Shown: positions 45,981 to 55,045 of the stretch, in pieces
How positions within the stretch are numbered: the stretch's first letter is position 1
How the letters are laid out: every line of letters starts with the position of its first letter
NCBI GenBank assembly: GCA_942491145.1
Contig: CALOBC010000032.1
Coordinates: 1-64,000, forward strand
Direction of reading: 5' to 3'
DNA from: CAXQUZ01 sp942491145
Lineage (GTDB): Bacteria; Myxococcota_A; UBA796; UBA2385
DNA length: 64,000 bases
Position numbers and translations under genes: made by a program
The notes under the pieces: generated by a model
What the model was told of the DNA's origin: nothing
Databases searched by the model: none
What the model saw: the letters and a program-made list of their open reading frames with translations, nothing else

Positions 45981-45984
<4 letters not shown>

Positions 45985-47624
45985 GGGGTCTCTCCAGCCG
46001 GGGTCTGGGCGGCATCCATGGGTGTGGCCAGCGTGGGCGGCGGACCGACCAGCGGGAAGCGCAGCGCGAACCGGGTGCCTTCTCCGGGCACACTGCTCAC
46101 CCGCACCGTGCCGCCATGCCCCACCACCACACGCTCGACGTTGGCCAGTCCGAGGCCTGTGCCCCCGGAGCGGGTCGTGTAGAACGGGTCGAAGATGCGG
46201 GACAGGCCGATGGCGTCGATGCCCACGCCGTCGTCTTCGACCACCACCAAGAGGTCGTCACCGTCGACGGTCGCGGAGATGGCGATGGTGCCGTAGTCCG
46301 GCGTGGCCTGGGCCGCGTTGAGGATGAGGTTCCAGAGCACCTGCCGAAACCGACTGCCGTCCATGTGGACCGGGGGCAGCCGGCTCGCAGACGTGCGGAG
46401 CACCAGCCGACCTTTGTAGCGAGCATCGTTGCGAAAGGTGGACGCCACCTCGCCGATGATCTTGCCCGCGTCGTTGGGGGCGATGTCGAGCCGGACCGGC
46501 CGAGCACTGTCGAGAAACTCCTCCACCAGCTCATTGAGGCGCTTCACTTCCCGGAGCACGATGTCGTGCAGGGGGCTGCTTCCCTCGTCGCGGAGCAGCT
46601 GCACACTGCCCGACAAGCTCGCCAGCGGGTTGCGGATCTCATGGGCCAGCCCAGCCGCCAGGCGCCCCACCGCCCCCAGGCGCTCCTGATGGGCGATGTC
46701 CCGCTCCATATTCCGCACGCGTGTCACGTCCTCGATGAGAACGACGTCACCACCGTCTTCGAGGGGAATCCGGCTGCACATCAGGTTCACGAGCGCGTCG
46801 CCCCGGGGGAAGACCTGTTCCCAGCTTCGCCCATCCACGGCCAGCAAGTGCTCCAGCCGATTGCCCTCGACCACCCCAAGCAGGCGCCTCGCGGCCCGGT
46901 TGCTGTCGGTGATGCTGCCGTCAACATCCACGACCATGACGCCGGACTCGACCTTCTCGAGGATCATCTCGTGCCGAGCACGGAGCTGGGTGGTCACCCG
47001 AAGCTGCTTCTCGAGCGCGACCCGGGCCCGCCGCACATTGCCGCTGAGCACCGCCGAGAGCAGCCCCACCAGCACAAACGCGAAGCCCTGGAGCAGCATC
47101 TGGGAGTAGGCGAGCAGGACGTCGCCACCGTACTGCAGCTGGAGCCAGGCGAAGCCCTGAAAGCCGATCAACGCGACGTACAGCACACTGTCGAGCAGGG
47201 CCGCAGCCAGCGCTCCCCGAGGCGGCAGCAGAAATGCCGCCGCCAAGATGTTGACGAAGAACAGCGGGAAGAACGGCGAGATGGGCCCGCCAGTGCCGGA
47301 CACCAGCACCAGGGCAAACAGCGCGTCCAGCACCAGCTGGCTCCAGGGGAACCACACATGCTCGCCAAACCGCGGCAGCAGCGACGCGCTGATGCCCATG
47401 ACCAGGAACAAGCTGGCGGCCAGCGCCAGCTTCGGGCGCATGGCTTGCATGTCGCCGGGGTGGTCCAGCAGGACCAGCACAGCCAAGCCCAACAAGCCCA
47501 GGCCGAGCAGCAACCGCAGCAGGATGTAGATGGCCAGAGGCCGGGAGGACTCGCGGACTTCGGCCGCCCGGTTGCCCTCTGGAAGTGTGCCCCCGCCCGC
47601 TTCGTCCGTTCCTTCTTCGCTCAA
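45981..47624 (-). CDS. pilS: Sensor histidine kinase PilS
   Basis: A 547-residue kinase. An N-terminal membrane domain of about six helices (residues 28-190) is followed by a PAS domain (about 215-320), a HisKA domain with the phospho-acceptor His in AAGLAHEIRNPLASL, and an ATPase domain with NLILNAAQA, DDGVGID and GGTGLGLA. It would phosphorylate PilR. In Pseudomonas PilS reads pilin levels in the membrane. The start is a TTG at 47624 overlapping the pilC stop. Confidence 0.92.
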
Positions 47625-48841
47625 ATGCCCGAAGCCATCGAGAAGATCGGCATGTACATCGCGATGACCAGACCACCGATGATGACACCGAGGAACAGGA
47701 TGATCAGCGGCTCCATCATGCTGGTGAGGTTCTCGACCGCCTGGTCGACCTCATCCTCGTAGAAGTCCGCGACCTTGTTGAGCATGACGTCGAGAGCGCC
47801 GGTGGCCTCGCCGACGCTGATCATCTGGCAGACCATCTCGGGGAAGATCTTGGACTCCGACAAGGGCTCCGCGATGGTGCGGCCTTCGGAGATCGCCTCA
47901 CGCACGTTGAGCACGGCCTTCTCGATGACCTTGTTGCCGGACGTCCGCGCACAGATGTCGAGGGCTTCCAGGATGGGCACACCGGACGAGATCATCGTAC
48001 CGAGCGTCCGGCAGAACCGCGCCACTGCCACCCGGATGAGGAGCGTGCCAAAGACCGGCAGCTTGAGCATCAGCCCGTCGATGAGCACATGCCCACGGGA
48101 CGTCTTGTAGAACTGGCGCACACCGGTGTAGACGACCCCGAGCCCGAGGACCAAGAAGATGAAGTTCGCTTGAAGCCACTGAGACAAACCGATGACGAAC
48201 TGGGTGGGAGCCGGCAGGGTCTGACCGAACTCAGCGAACATCTCTTCGAAGGTGGGCACGACCTTGAGCAGCAGCACAGTGACGACGATGGTGGCCACGA
48301 TCATGACGATCAGCGGATACATCATCGCGCCCTTGATCTGGCGCTTCAGCCGCTCGGCCTTCTCCAGATACTGGGCGAGGCGGTTGAGGATGGTGTCGAG
48401 GATGCCGCCAACTTCGCCCGCGGCGACCATGTTCCGGAACAGCTCATCAAAGGTGTCCGGGTACTTCTTGAGGGCATCGGCGAAGGTCGAGCCGCTCTCG
48501 ACCTGCTCTTTGATGCTCGTGAGCTGGAGGCGGAAGGTCTCGTTCGGGGCCTGCTTGCTCTGGATGTCGAGGCACTGCACCAACGGCAGCCCTGAGTCGA
48601 TCATCGTCGCGAACTGACGCACGAAGATGACGAGGTCCTTGTTGGTGACCCTCGGCTTGAGGAAGTCAGGCATCTTGAGCTTGATTTCCATCGAGCCCAA
48701 GCCACCTTTCGGCTTCACCGACGTGGCGCTGATCTGGCGCTGGCGGAGGATGTTGCGCGCGGCGTCAGCGTTGGCCGCTTCGACCTCGCCTTTCCGCACT
48801 TCTCCGCCGGATGTCCGACCCTCGTAGGCAAACACTGCCAT
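47621..48841 (-). CDS. pilC: Type IV pilus inner-membrane platform protein PilC
   Basis: A 406-residue GspF/PilC protein. Two homologous GspF domains (about 70-195 and 275-400) each end in membrane helices. FVRQFATMIDSGLPLVQCL and FCRTLGTMISSGVPILEAL are the paired GspF signatures. It is the inner-membrane platform on which PilB acts. It lies 137 bases after pilB; a pilT gene often found between them is absent. Confidence 0.94.
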   Translation of the reverse strand: MAVFAYEGRTSGGEVRKGEVEAANADAARNILRQRQISATSVKPKGGLGSMEIKLKMPDFLKPRVTNKDLVIFVRQFATMIDSGLPLVQCLDIQSKQAPNETFRLQLTSIKEQVESGSTFADALKKYPDTFDELFRNMVAAGEVGGILDTILNRLAQYLEKAERLKRQIKGAMMYPLIVMIVATIVVTVLLLKVVPTFEEMFAEFGQTLPAPTQFVIGLSQWLQANFIFLVLGLGVVYTGVRQFYKTSRGHVLIDGLMLKLPVFGTLLIRVAVARFCRTLGTMISSGVPILEALDICARTSGNKVIEKAVLNVREAISEGRTIAEPLSESKIFPEMVCQMISVGEATGALDVMLNKVADFYEDEVDQAVENLTSMMEPLIILFLGVIIGGLVIAMYMPIFSMASGI

Positions 48842-48978
48842 TGGCGCGACCTCTGAGCTTGCTCGACCGGGGGGGCCAGTCAGGATTCTGTGCAGGGTAC
48901 CACCGTCGCGGGACCCGGTTCAAGTCTCCCGAAGTCTCCCGATGCGCGGGGATGGCCAGGGCCAGTGCGGCCCCGTGC

Positions 48979-50691
48979 TCAGTCCGCAGACGTCGTTCGC
49001 ACGACCTCTTCGATGGTGGTCATGCCCTCGCCCAGCTTCTTCAGTGCCGACATTCGGAGGCTGCGCATGCCCTGGCGGATGGCTTCCCGCTTCAGCTCCA
49101 AGGTCGAAGCACCATTCAAGATGAACTCCGAGACCTCATCGTTGAAGAACATGATCTCGTAGACGGCGATGCGGCCGCGGTAGCCGGTGTTGTTGCAGTT
49201 GCCACAGCCCGCGCCCCGAAAGACCTTGAACTCGCCGAGCTCGTCGGGCGGGACACCCAAGTCGATGAGCACTTGCTCGGGCACTTCGATGGGTTCCCGA
49301 CACTCGACGCAGATCTTCCGGCACAGGCGCTGGGCACCGATGACGTTGACGGAGCTGGCCACCAAGAACGGCTCGATGCCCATGTTCAGCATGCGGCTGA
49401 CGCTGCTCGGCGCATCGTTGGTGTGCAGGGTGCTGAGCACGAGGTGGCCCGTGAGCGCCGCCTTGACCGCGATCTCGGCGGTCTCGAAGTCCCGGATCTC
49501 ACCCACCATGATGATGTCGGGATCTTGGCGCAGGAAGGACCGCAGGCTGCTGGCGAAGTTGAGGCCGATGTCATCGTGCATCTGGACCTGGTTGATGCCG
49601 TAGAGGTTGAACTCGACGGGATCCTCAGCGGTACAGATGTTGGTGGTGCTCTTGTTGAGCTCCGACAGCGTCGAGTACAGCGTCGTCGTCTTGCCAGAGC
49701 CGGTGGGACCCGTGATAAGGATCATTCCGTATGGCTTCTGGATGTTGGCCTTGTACTCCGCCAGCACCTTGGGCTCGAAGCCCAGCTTGGTCATGTCGAG
49801 CTGCAAGTTGGACTTGTCCAACAGCCGCAGGACGACCTTCTCGCCCCAGAGCACCGGCAGCACGCTGACGCGGAAGTCCATTTCTTTGCCGCGGCCCAGC
49901 TTCATCTTGATGCGACCATCCTGGGGCAGGCGGCGCTCGGCAATGTCGAGGTTGCTCATGATCTTGAAGCGCGAGATGATCGCGTTCTTCAGCTTCATGG
50001 GCGGCTTCATCACCTCGTAGAGAATGCCGTCGATCCGATACCGGATGCGCATCGACTTCTCGTAGGGCTCCACGTGGATGTCACTGGCGTTCTTCCGGAT
50101 CGCGTCGAGCAGGATCAGGTTGACCAGCTTGACCACCGGGGCGTCGCCAGCGCTCTTTTCCAAGTCGAGAACATTGATGTCCTCGTCGTCCCCTTCATCG
50201 ACCTCGAACTCTTCATCGTCGGCGTCGAAGTCCATCATGACTTCGTCGAACGACACGGTGGACGTGTAGTACTGCTCGATGGCGTCGGCGATGGCTTGCT
50301 CGCTGGCGACCACCACCTCGATGTTGAACTTCGTGATGAACTTCAGGTCATCGATGGCGAAGATGTTGCTCGGGTCGGCCATGGCGACGATGAGCGTGTT
50401 GCCAGACCGGTTGACCGGGATGACTTGGTGGCGGGTGACCACCTCTTTTGAGATCAGCTTGAGCACATCGGGGTCGAGCTCAATGTCGCCCAAGTTGACG
50501 CTGGGGACGCCGTACTGCTTGGACAGGAAGCTCGTCAGCTCGTTTTCGTCGATGTAGCCAAGCTTGGTCAGCTCATGGCCGAGCCGCCCGCCAGAGCCTC
50601 GCTGCGTGTCCATCGCCTTGCGAAGCTGGAGGTGGGTGATCAGCTGCTCTTTGACGAGCAGCTCTCCAAGTCGACTGTTGTCGTCCGCCAT
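48979..50691 (-). CDS. pilB: Pilus extension ATPase PilB
   Basis: A 570-residue GspE/PilB ATPase. An N-terminal T2SSE domain (about 1-130) precedes an acidic linker and the motor: Walker A GPTGSGKTTT (328-337), the Asp/His boxes (AEDPVEFNL, LRQDPDIIMVGEIRDFETAE in two parts, LVLSTLHTNDAPSS), and the four-Cys zinc site (CRKICVEC and CGNC). It drives pilin polymerisation. First gene of the pil operon. No PilT retraction ATPase is encoded nearby. Confidence 0.94.
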   Translation of the reverse strand: MADDNSRLGELLVKEQLITHLQLRKAMDTQRGSGGRLGHELTKLGYIDENELTSFLSKQYGVPSVNLGDIELDPDVLKLISKEVVTRHQVIPVNRSGNTLIVAMADPSNIFAIDDLKFITKFNIEVVVASEQAIADAIEQYYTSTVSFDEVMMDFDADDEEFEVDEGDDEDINVLDLEKSAGDAPVVKLVNLILLDAIRKNASDIHVEPYEKSMRIRYRIDGILYEVMKPPMKLKNAIISRFKIMSNLDIAERRLPQDGRIKMKLGRGKEMDFRVSVLPVLWGEKVVLRLLDKSNLQLDMTKLGFEPKVLAEYKANIQKPYGMILITGPTGSGKTTTLYSTLSELNKSTTNICTAEDPVEFNLYGINQVQMHDDIGLNFASSLRSFLRQDPDIIMVGEIRDFETAEIAVKAALTGHLVLSTLHTNDAPSSVSRMLNMGIEPFLVASSVNVIGAQRLCRKICVECREPIEVPEQVLIDLGVPPDELGEFKVFRGAGCGNCNNTGYRGRIAVYEIMFFNDEVSEFILNGASTLELKREAIRQGMRSLRMSALKKLGEGMTTIEEVVRTTSAD

Positions 50692-50901
50692 CGTCGCGCC
50701 TCGTGAGCTGGGGATGTCGCCGGCGATTCCGGGGACAGGGTCTCGGCCGGAATCCTACCCGAAGTGCCGGTCGAAGTGGACCGCCGACCCCATCCCTGCC
50801 CCCCAAGCGGCCCGAGGTGCATCGTCCGGCTCACCCACTGAGCCGACCCCACTTGCGGTGGGGCAGAGGACCCTCGCGCACCCCATTGTCGGGGCAGCGC
50901 C

Positions 50902-52467
50902 TCAGGCGAGAAGCTGCTCACACACGTCGCCAGCATCATCTCCGTCCCCCGCCGCGAGGATCGCCTGCGCGGCGGCGTCGCGGTCGGGTTCATCGCCCGC
51001 AAAGCGTCCACAGACCCGATCCACCGTGTCGGCCCACGGCCACCCTGGGCTGCCCTCGGGAAGCTCCCGGCGCTCGGGCCAGCGACCACCCCGGGTGGTG
51101 TCCAGCACCACCTCACAGTCGGCCCGCTCTCGCCAAGCATCCACGTCAACCGCACCCAGATCGGGGCTCGCCCGTCGCACCCGCGCCAACAAGCGGTCCG
51201 GCCGCAGGGCCAGCATGTGCAGCGCCGGCTTCCACGGATCCCCACCGGAGCCCCGCAAGGACCCGGGCTTCACCAGATCGCCCATCGCCCTCTTCAAGTC
51301 CCCGGGGCCCAGGCCACTGAGGAGCGGCGCGAGGACCTCACAGCGGTGGGCGAGGACCAGTGCCGTGCGCGCGGGATCGTGGTGAACCTCGACGCGCTGG
51401 GCCACGTCGGCCACAGCCAGCGCCGCCTTGGCCAGTGCCGATGGCTCGAGGGCGTCCACGCCGGACTCGTGGGTGACGATGCGCAGAGCGACTGCGTTGG
51501 CGAGCTGCCATGGCACCTTGCTGGAGTCGAGTGGACCGAGCGGCCGCCCTTCGCGGTGCACTTGATCCACCGTGGGCAGGCTGGCGCGAATCACCACCCG
51601 CTCGACCTGATCGGCGCGCAGCCGCTTGTCGGCCGCCTTGATGTGGCGGCGCAAGATCTCTTGCACCCCTTGGACCGGCACCTGGATGCCGGGGCTCAGC
51701 GGGTCGAGACCAAACGACAGCGACTGGCTCAGCCACGCGGTGCCGAGGCCAGTGAAGGCCGTCGCGAGGCGCTGGATGCCGTCCACGGGTCGGTCCAGGA
51801 TGCCCAGGGGCCCCTGCACGCCAGCCCTGGCCAGTGCCATCGCTTCGAGGCCCAAGCGGGTGGGCACCGACATGTCGAGCACCGCGGCCGCCCCACCATG
51901 GACCCCACGGGCGCCGCTCGCCATCACCAGAGCCAGCGCGAGGCCGTGGGCCAGAGTGGCGCCATCCACGCCGTCGACCACACCCCGGGCCACCGCCGCA
52001 GCAGCCGCCCGCTGTGCACCTTGGGCACGGACCGGGGCCAGGAGCGCCGAGAGCCCCAGGCGAGACGACACCTCATTGGCAGCGATGAGGGCAATGAGCA
52101 CCCGGCCCAGCGCCGGACGGCGGTCCACCGGGGTCGCTTCCACGCCGGACCAAGCCGCAGCAACCGCAGCCGCAGGACCATCCGACATCAACAGCCGATC
52201 GCCGGTCTGAAGCCAGCCGATGCGGCCCGCCCGAGAGGCGGCATCTTCCATCGAGAATGGTGACAGAACGGACCACTTCGACGACGCATGCAAGGCGCCC
52301 GCCGCGCTGAGGAGCTGGAGCAGCGCCCGCTCACGCAGCCCCGCTGACAACGCTTCAGGCTGGAGCGAGGCCGCCCACTGGCCGAGGCGGGTGACGGTTC
52401 CCCCGACCACCCCAGCGTGCACACCCAGGGGGGAAGAAGAAGCATCGGCTGCGGCGTGGTCCACCAT
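50902..52467 (-). CDS. MmgE/PrpD-like protein
   Basis: A 521-residue protein with a helical N-terminal domain and a C-terminal alpha/beta domain that recall the MmgE/PrpD (2-methylcitrate dehydratase-like) family: a lead region with GVEATPVDRRPALGRVLIAL and AANEVSSRLGL, then VHGGAAAVLDMS, and HREGRPLGPLDSSKVPWQLA. Conservation is distant and some family residues are missing, so activity is not certain. ATG at 52467. No prpB or prpC nearby. Confidence 0.55.
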   Translation of the reverse strand: MVDHAAADASSSPLGVHAGVVGGTVTRLGQWAASLQPEALSAGLRERALLQLLSAAGALHASSKWSVLSPFSMEDAASRAGRIGWLQTGDRLLMSDGPAAAVAAAWSGVEATPVDRRPALGRVLIALIAANEVSSRLGLSALLAPVRAQGAQRAAAAAVARGVVDGVDGATLAHGLALALVMASGARGVHGGAAAVLDMSVPTRLGLEAMALARAGVQGPLGILDRPVDGIQRLATAFTGLGTAWLSQSLSFGLDPLSPGIQVPVQGVQEILRRHIKAADKRLRADQVERVVIRASLPTVDQVHREGRPLGPLDSSKVPWQLANAVALRIVTHESGVDALEPSALAKAALAVADVAQRVEVHHDPARTALVLAHRCEVLAPLLSGLGPGDLKRAMGDLVKPGSLRGSGGDPWKPALHMLALRPDRLLARVRRASPDLGAVDVDAWRERADCEVVLDTTRGGRWPERRELPEGSPGWPWADTVDRVCGRFAGDEPDRDAAAQAILAAGDGDDAGDVCEQLLA

Positions 52468-52792
52468 GGAAGGTCCCTGCTCGTCGAAGGGGATCGTGCG
52501 CGGCGGCGGCTCCGCCCCTGCGCGTCCGGCCACTCTATCCGGCCCACTCGGTCGAGTGGGGCACCGGTCCCGGCCGATCCCCCGGTGGTGACACAGGCCA
52601 GTGCCAAGCACGTTGGGCAGCCCGCTGGCGCCAGCTCATCGACTGCAGCCGCAGTGCAGCGAAGCCGGCCGCCCCAGCCTCCAGGGACACCGTCGACGAT
52701 CGGTGCCTGCACTCAAATGTCAGCTGATTCCGGCACGCCCGAAGCCGCCCCAGGGCGCACACGATCGCCGTGGAGTTGCGCAGCGCACCCGA
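52468..52792. other. Intergenic region without visible features
   Basis: The 325 bases between two minus-strand genes hold no supported gene, promoter or hairpin that I can point to. Short frames exist but none has a start signal or known motif. Confidence 0.35.
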
Positions 52793-53557
52793 TCAGGCGT
52801 AGCCAATCTCAGGGACCGGGGTCAGCGAGAGCTGGCGCATCATCTCGATCAGCGCGGACGACGGCACGTCCCGGTCGGCTTCACGCAGGCAGGCAAAGCG
52901 CCCCGCCAGGTAGGCCGTCGCAATGCCCGAGCCCTTGAAGACCCGCTGCTCACCGGCCTTGTCCTTGATCTCGTACCCGTGGGTGAGGAACTTGTCCGTG
53001 AGGCTGCCCCACTCCGACCGCGGAAAGCGCCGGGGAGAAAAGTAGTAGACCTTCTCCAGCGGACAGTCGGGATGGGTCGCCACACCGACCGTCTCGGGCA
53101 GATCCGCAGGGTAGGCCCGGTCGCCCTTGGGGTGGGCCGCCGCGAGCACCACCGCACCGGACTCGCTGGCCATCGCACAACAGTCTCGCAGCAGCAGCGC
53201 CTTGCCCATGTTGGGGGTGCCTGCGGACAGGTTGATGATGTCGGCACCGTGCCGGAAAGCCGTCTCGATGCCCGCAGCCATCAGATCGGCGCTGGTGTAC
53301 AGGCGGCGATCCATGATCTTGATGCCCACGATCTCGGCTTCGGGGGCAACGCGCAGCACCGCCGCGGCAATGTCCGTGCCGTGGCCATTGTCGTCGTGAA
53401 AGTCGCCGCCAATGCCGGCGTGGCCCGTGGCGTTGAGCTGGATGCGCCACCCCGAGACCTTCACGCCCTGCATCCGGGGGTCCGACTGGTCAATGCCGCT
53501 GTCGATGACGGCGACCACCACGCCTTTTCCGGTGTATTCTCTGCCGCGAAAACGCAT
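52793..53557 (-). CDS. Subtilase-like protein lacking catalytic Ser (pseudopeptidase)
   Basis: A 254-residue S8-fold protein without signal peptide. The catalytic Asp (Asp19 in AVIDSGID) and His (His59 in DNGHGTDIAAAV) are in place. Where the family has the oxyanion Asn (AAGN), it has AAAHPKG (Pro143 at the Asn position), and where it has the nucleophile (GTSMATP), it has GSGIATA with Gly211 at the Ser position. Both losses predict no protease activity; it may act as a binding protein. Domain size is small for S8. ATG at 53557; a GTG 12 codons earlier is possible. Divergent from a membrane protein gene, 281 bases apart. Confidence 0.7.
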   Translation of the reverse strand: MRFRGREYTGKGVVVAVIDSGIDQSDPRMQGVKVSGWRIQLNATGHAGIGGDFHDDNGHGTDIAAAVLRVAPEAEIVGIKIMDRRLYTSADLMAAGIETAFRHGADIINLSAGTPNMGKALLLRDCCAMASESGAVVLAAAHPKGDRAYPADLPETVGVATHPDCPLEKVYYFSPRRFPRSEWGSLTDKFLTHGYEIKDKAGEQRVFKGSGIATAYLAGRFACLREADRDVPSSALIEMMRQLSLTPVPEIGYA

Positions 53558-53838
53558 TTCAGACCCTGTGTTTGGTAGCGCAGCCCTCTGCACGGACCGC
53601 CGCTGCCCACGCTGAGTTGTCGCTCAAGGTACAGGCTCCCGCCCTCCGCGACAAGCCAGCCCCCACGCCGCGGGCCCCCCCCCGCGAGGACGCATGCGAC
53701 AAGCCCCTGTCGGAGGCGATACGCGAACCGGCAAGCCAAGGGCTTGGCGTCGCAACATCTGCGGGCCGCCCCACTCCGCCCCCGGTGCATCGCGCGCGCT
53801 GGCACCATTCGGGCACTGCTGCTTCCCCGGGAGCCCCC

Positions 53839-55014
53839 GTGCGTGAGTCCGCCAGCCCGCCTCGGAGCGCACCATCCGCCCCTGTCGCAGGCAGCGAGGG
53901 GCCCGCCGCACCCGGTGGGCCCGCCCCCGGACCGGTGCCCGAGTCCCACCGTCGGGTGCACACCTCGACCGGCGATCTCCGCGGGGCCATGAACCTGATG
54001 GCACGGCAGATGGCGCTGGACGGCTGGGCGGTCGACCTCCAGGGAACGGTGGTCCACACCGGCGGAACACCCATCGTTGCGCTGCTCTTGGCGCTGAGCG
54101 CGGCCGCTTGCCTGACCGCGACCGCCCGTCCCCTCATCTCCGGCGCGGTGCTGATGCTGGTCGCCGCGGCGGTCTTGGCAGACCTCTCCGGTCACCAGAG
54201 CATCGTCCGTCGGCTGCTTCCGCGGCGGGCGAGCCGCACATTGCTGGTCTGGCCCGGTGGCGCCCCTCCCCCACCCCTCGCTTTGCCACCGGGTCCTGGT
54301 GGCGCACCCCAGACCCCCTCCGCGGTAGACGCCCAGCGCGGGGTGCTGGTGGTCCTGCCCGCTCGCATTGGTGAACCGGGTCCCCACCCCCTCGCCGCGC
54401 GCCTCGCCGTCGTGATGGCAGGGGTCGTCGCGATGTCCGGCCTGATGCCGACCGACGCTCAAGACGCCTTCGTCCTCGTGGCCTTTCCGGCGCTGACCTT
54501 CCTGGCCCTCACGAGCGCCATCTCGTGTCGCCGCCGCACCCGCGTCGCCAACCAACGCCCCGGCACCGCGTCTTTGGTCCGCCAGCTTGGCGGCGCACTC
54601 CGCAGCACGCCCAACAAGAACACCCGCGTGTGCCTCGCCGCGGTGGGTGGGCTCGAGCCCTGGTTTGATCCCATCGAGACGCTGCTCACGTGCAACCGTC
54701 CGCTCTTTGCACCGGAGCACACGCTCGTGGTGGTCTGGACCCCAGGCCCTGGGCCGCTCACTGCCGTGGTGGCAGACGGCGCCCGTGGCGATGCGGTTGC
54801 GTCGTCGGTTTTGGTGCGGGCGGTCAAGGCCGTGGGCATCGTCGAGACCACCGGCACCGCGCTGCAGCCGTCGAGCCCCGGCGAGCGCGCACGAAGCTGT
54901 GGGTGGCGGGCCATCTCACTGCGCGGCGGGGGGCAAGACCCCGAGTCCAGCTTGCGGACCTTGCACGCATTGGTGCAACGGGTGGACAGTCAGGCCGCAT
55001 CTGGCAGATGGTGA
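53839..55014 (+). CDS. Membrane protein, possibly degenerate M28-peptidase-like
   Basis: About 391 residues from the GTG at 53839, chosen because GGGAG lies five bases upstream; the open frame extends to 53572 with no start support, and ATG at 53989 is a later option. A Pro/Ala/Ser-rich N-terminal tail is followed by two pairs of hydrophobic helices (IVALLLALSAAACLTATARP region, and LAARLAVVMAGVVAMSGLMP to ALTFLALTSAI). The C-terminal soluble part (VCLAAVGGLEPWFDPIETLL, TLVVVWTPGPGPL) faintly recalls membrane M28-type proteins, but no metal ligands are visible. Function unknown. Confidence 0.4.
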   Translation: MRESASPPRSAPSAPVAGSEGPAAPGGPAPGPVPESHRRVHTSTGDLRGAMNLMARQMALDGWAVDLQGTVVHTGGTPIVALLLALSAAACLTATARPLISGAVLMLVAAAVLADLSGHQSIVRRLLPRRASRTLLVWPGGAPPPPLALPPGPGGAPQTPSAVDAQRGVLVVLPARIGEPGPHPLAARLAVVMAGVVAMSGLMPTDAQDAFVLVAFPALTFLALTSAISCRRRTRVANQRPGTASLVRQLGGALRSTPNKNTRVCLAAVGGLEPWFDPIETLLTCNRPLFAPEHTLVVVWTPGPGPLTAVVADGARGDAVASSVLVRAVKAVGIVETTGTALQPSSPGERARSCGWRAISLRGGGQDPESSLRTLHALVQRVDSQAASGRW

Positions 55015-55045
55015 CTCACCCCCACTCTTGTCCCCGGACCCCGTG

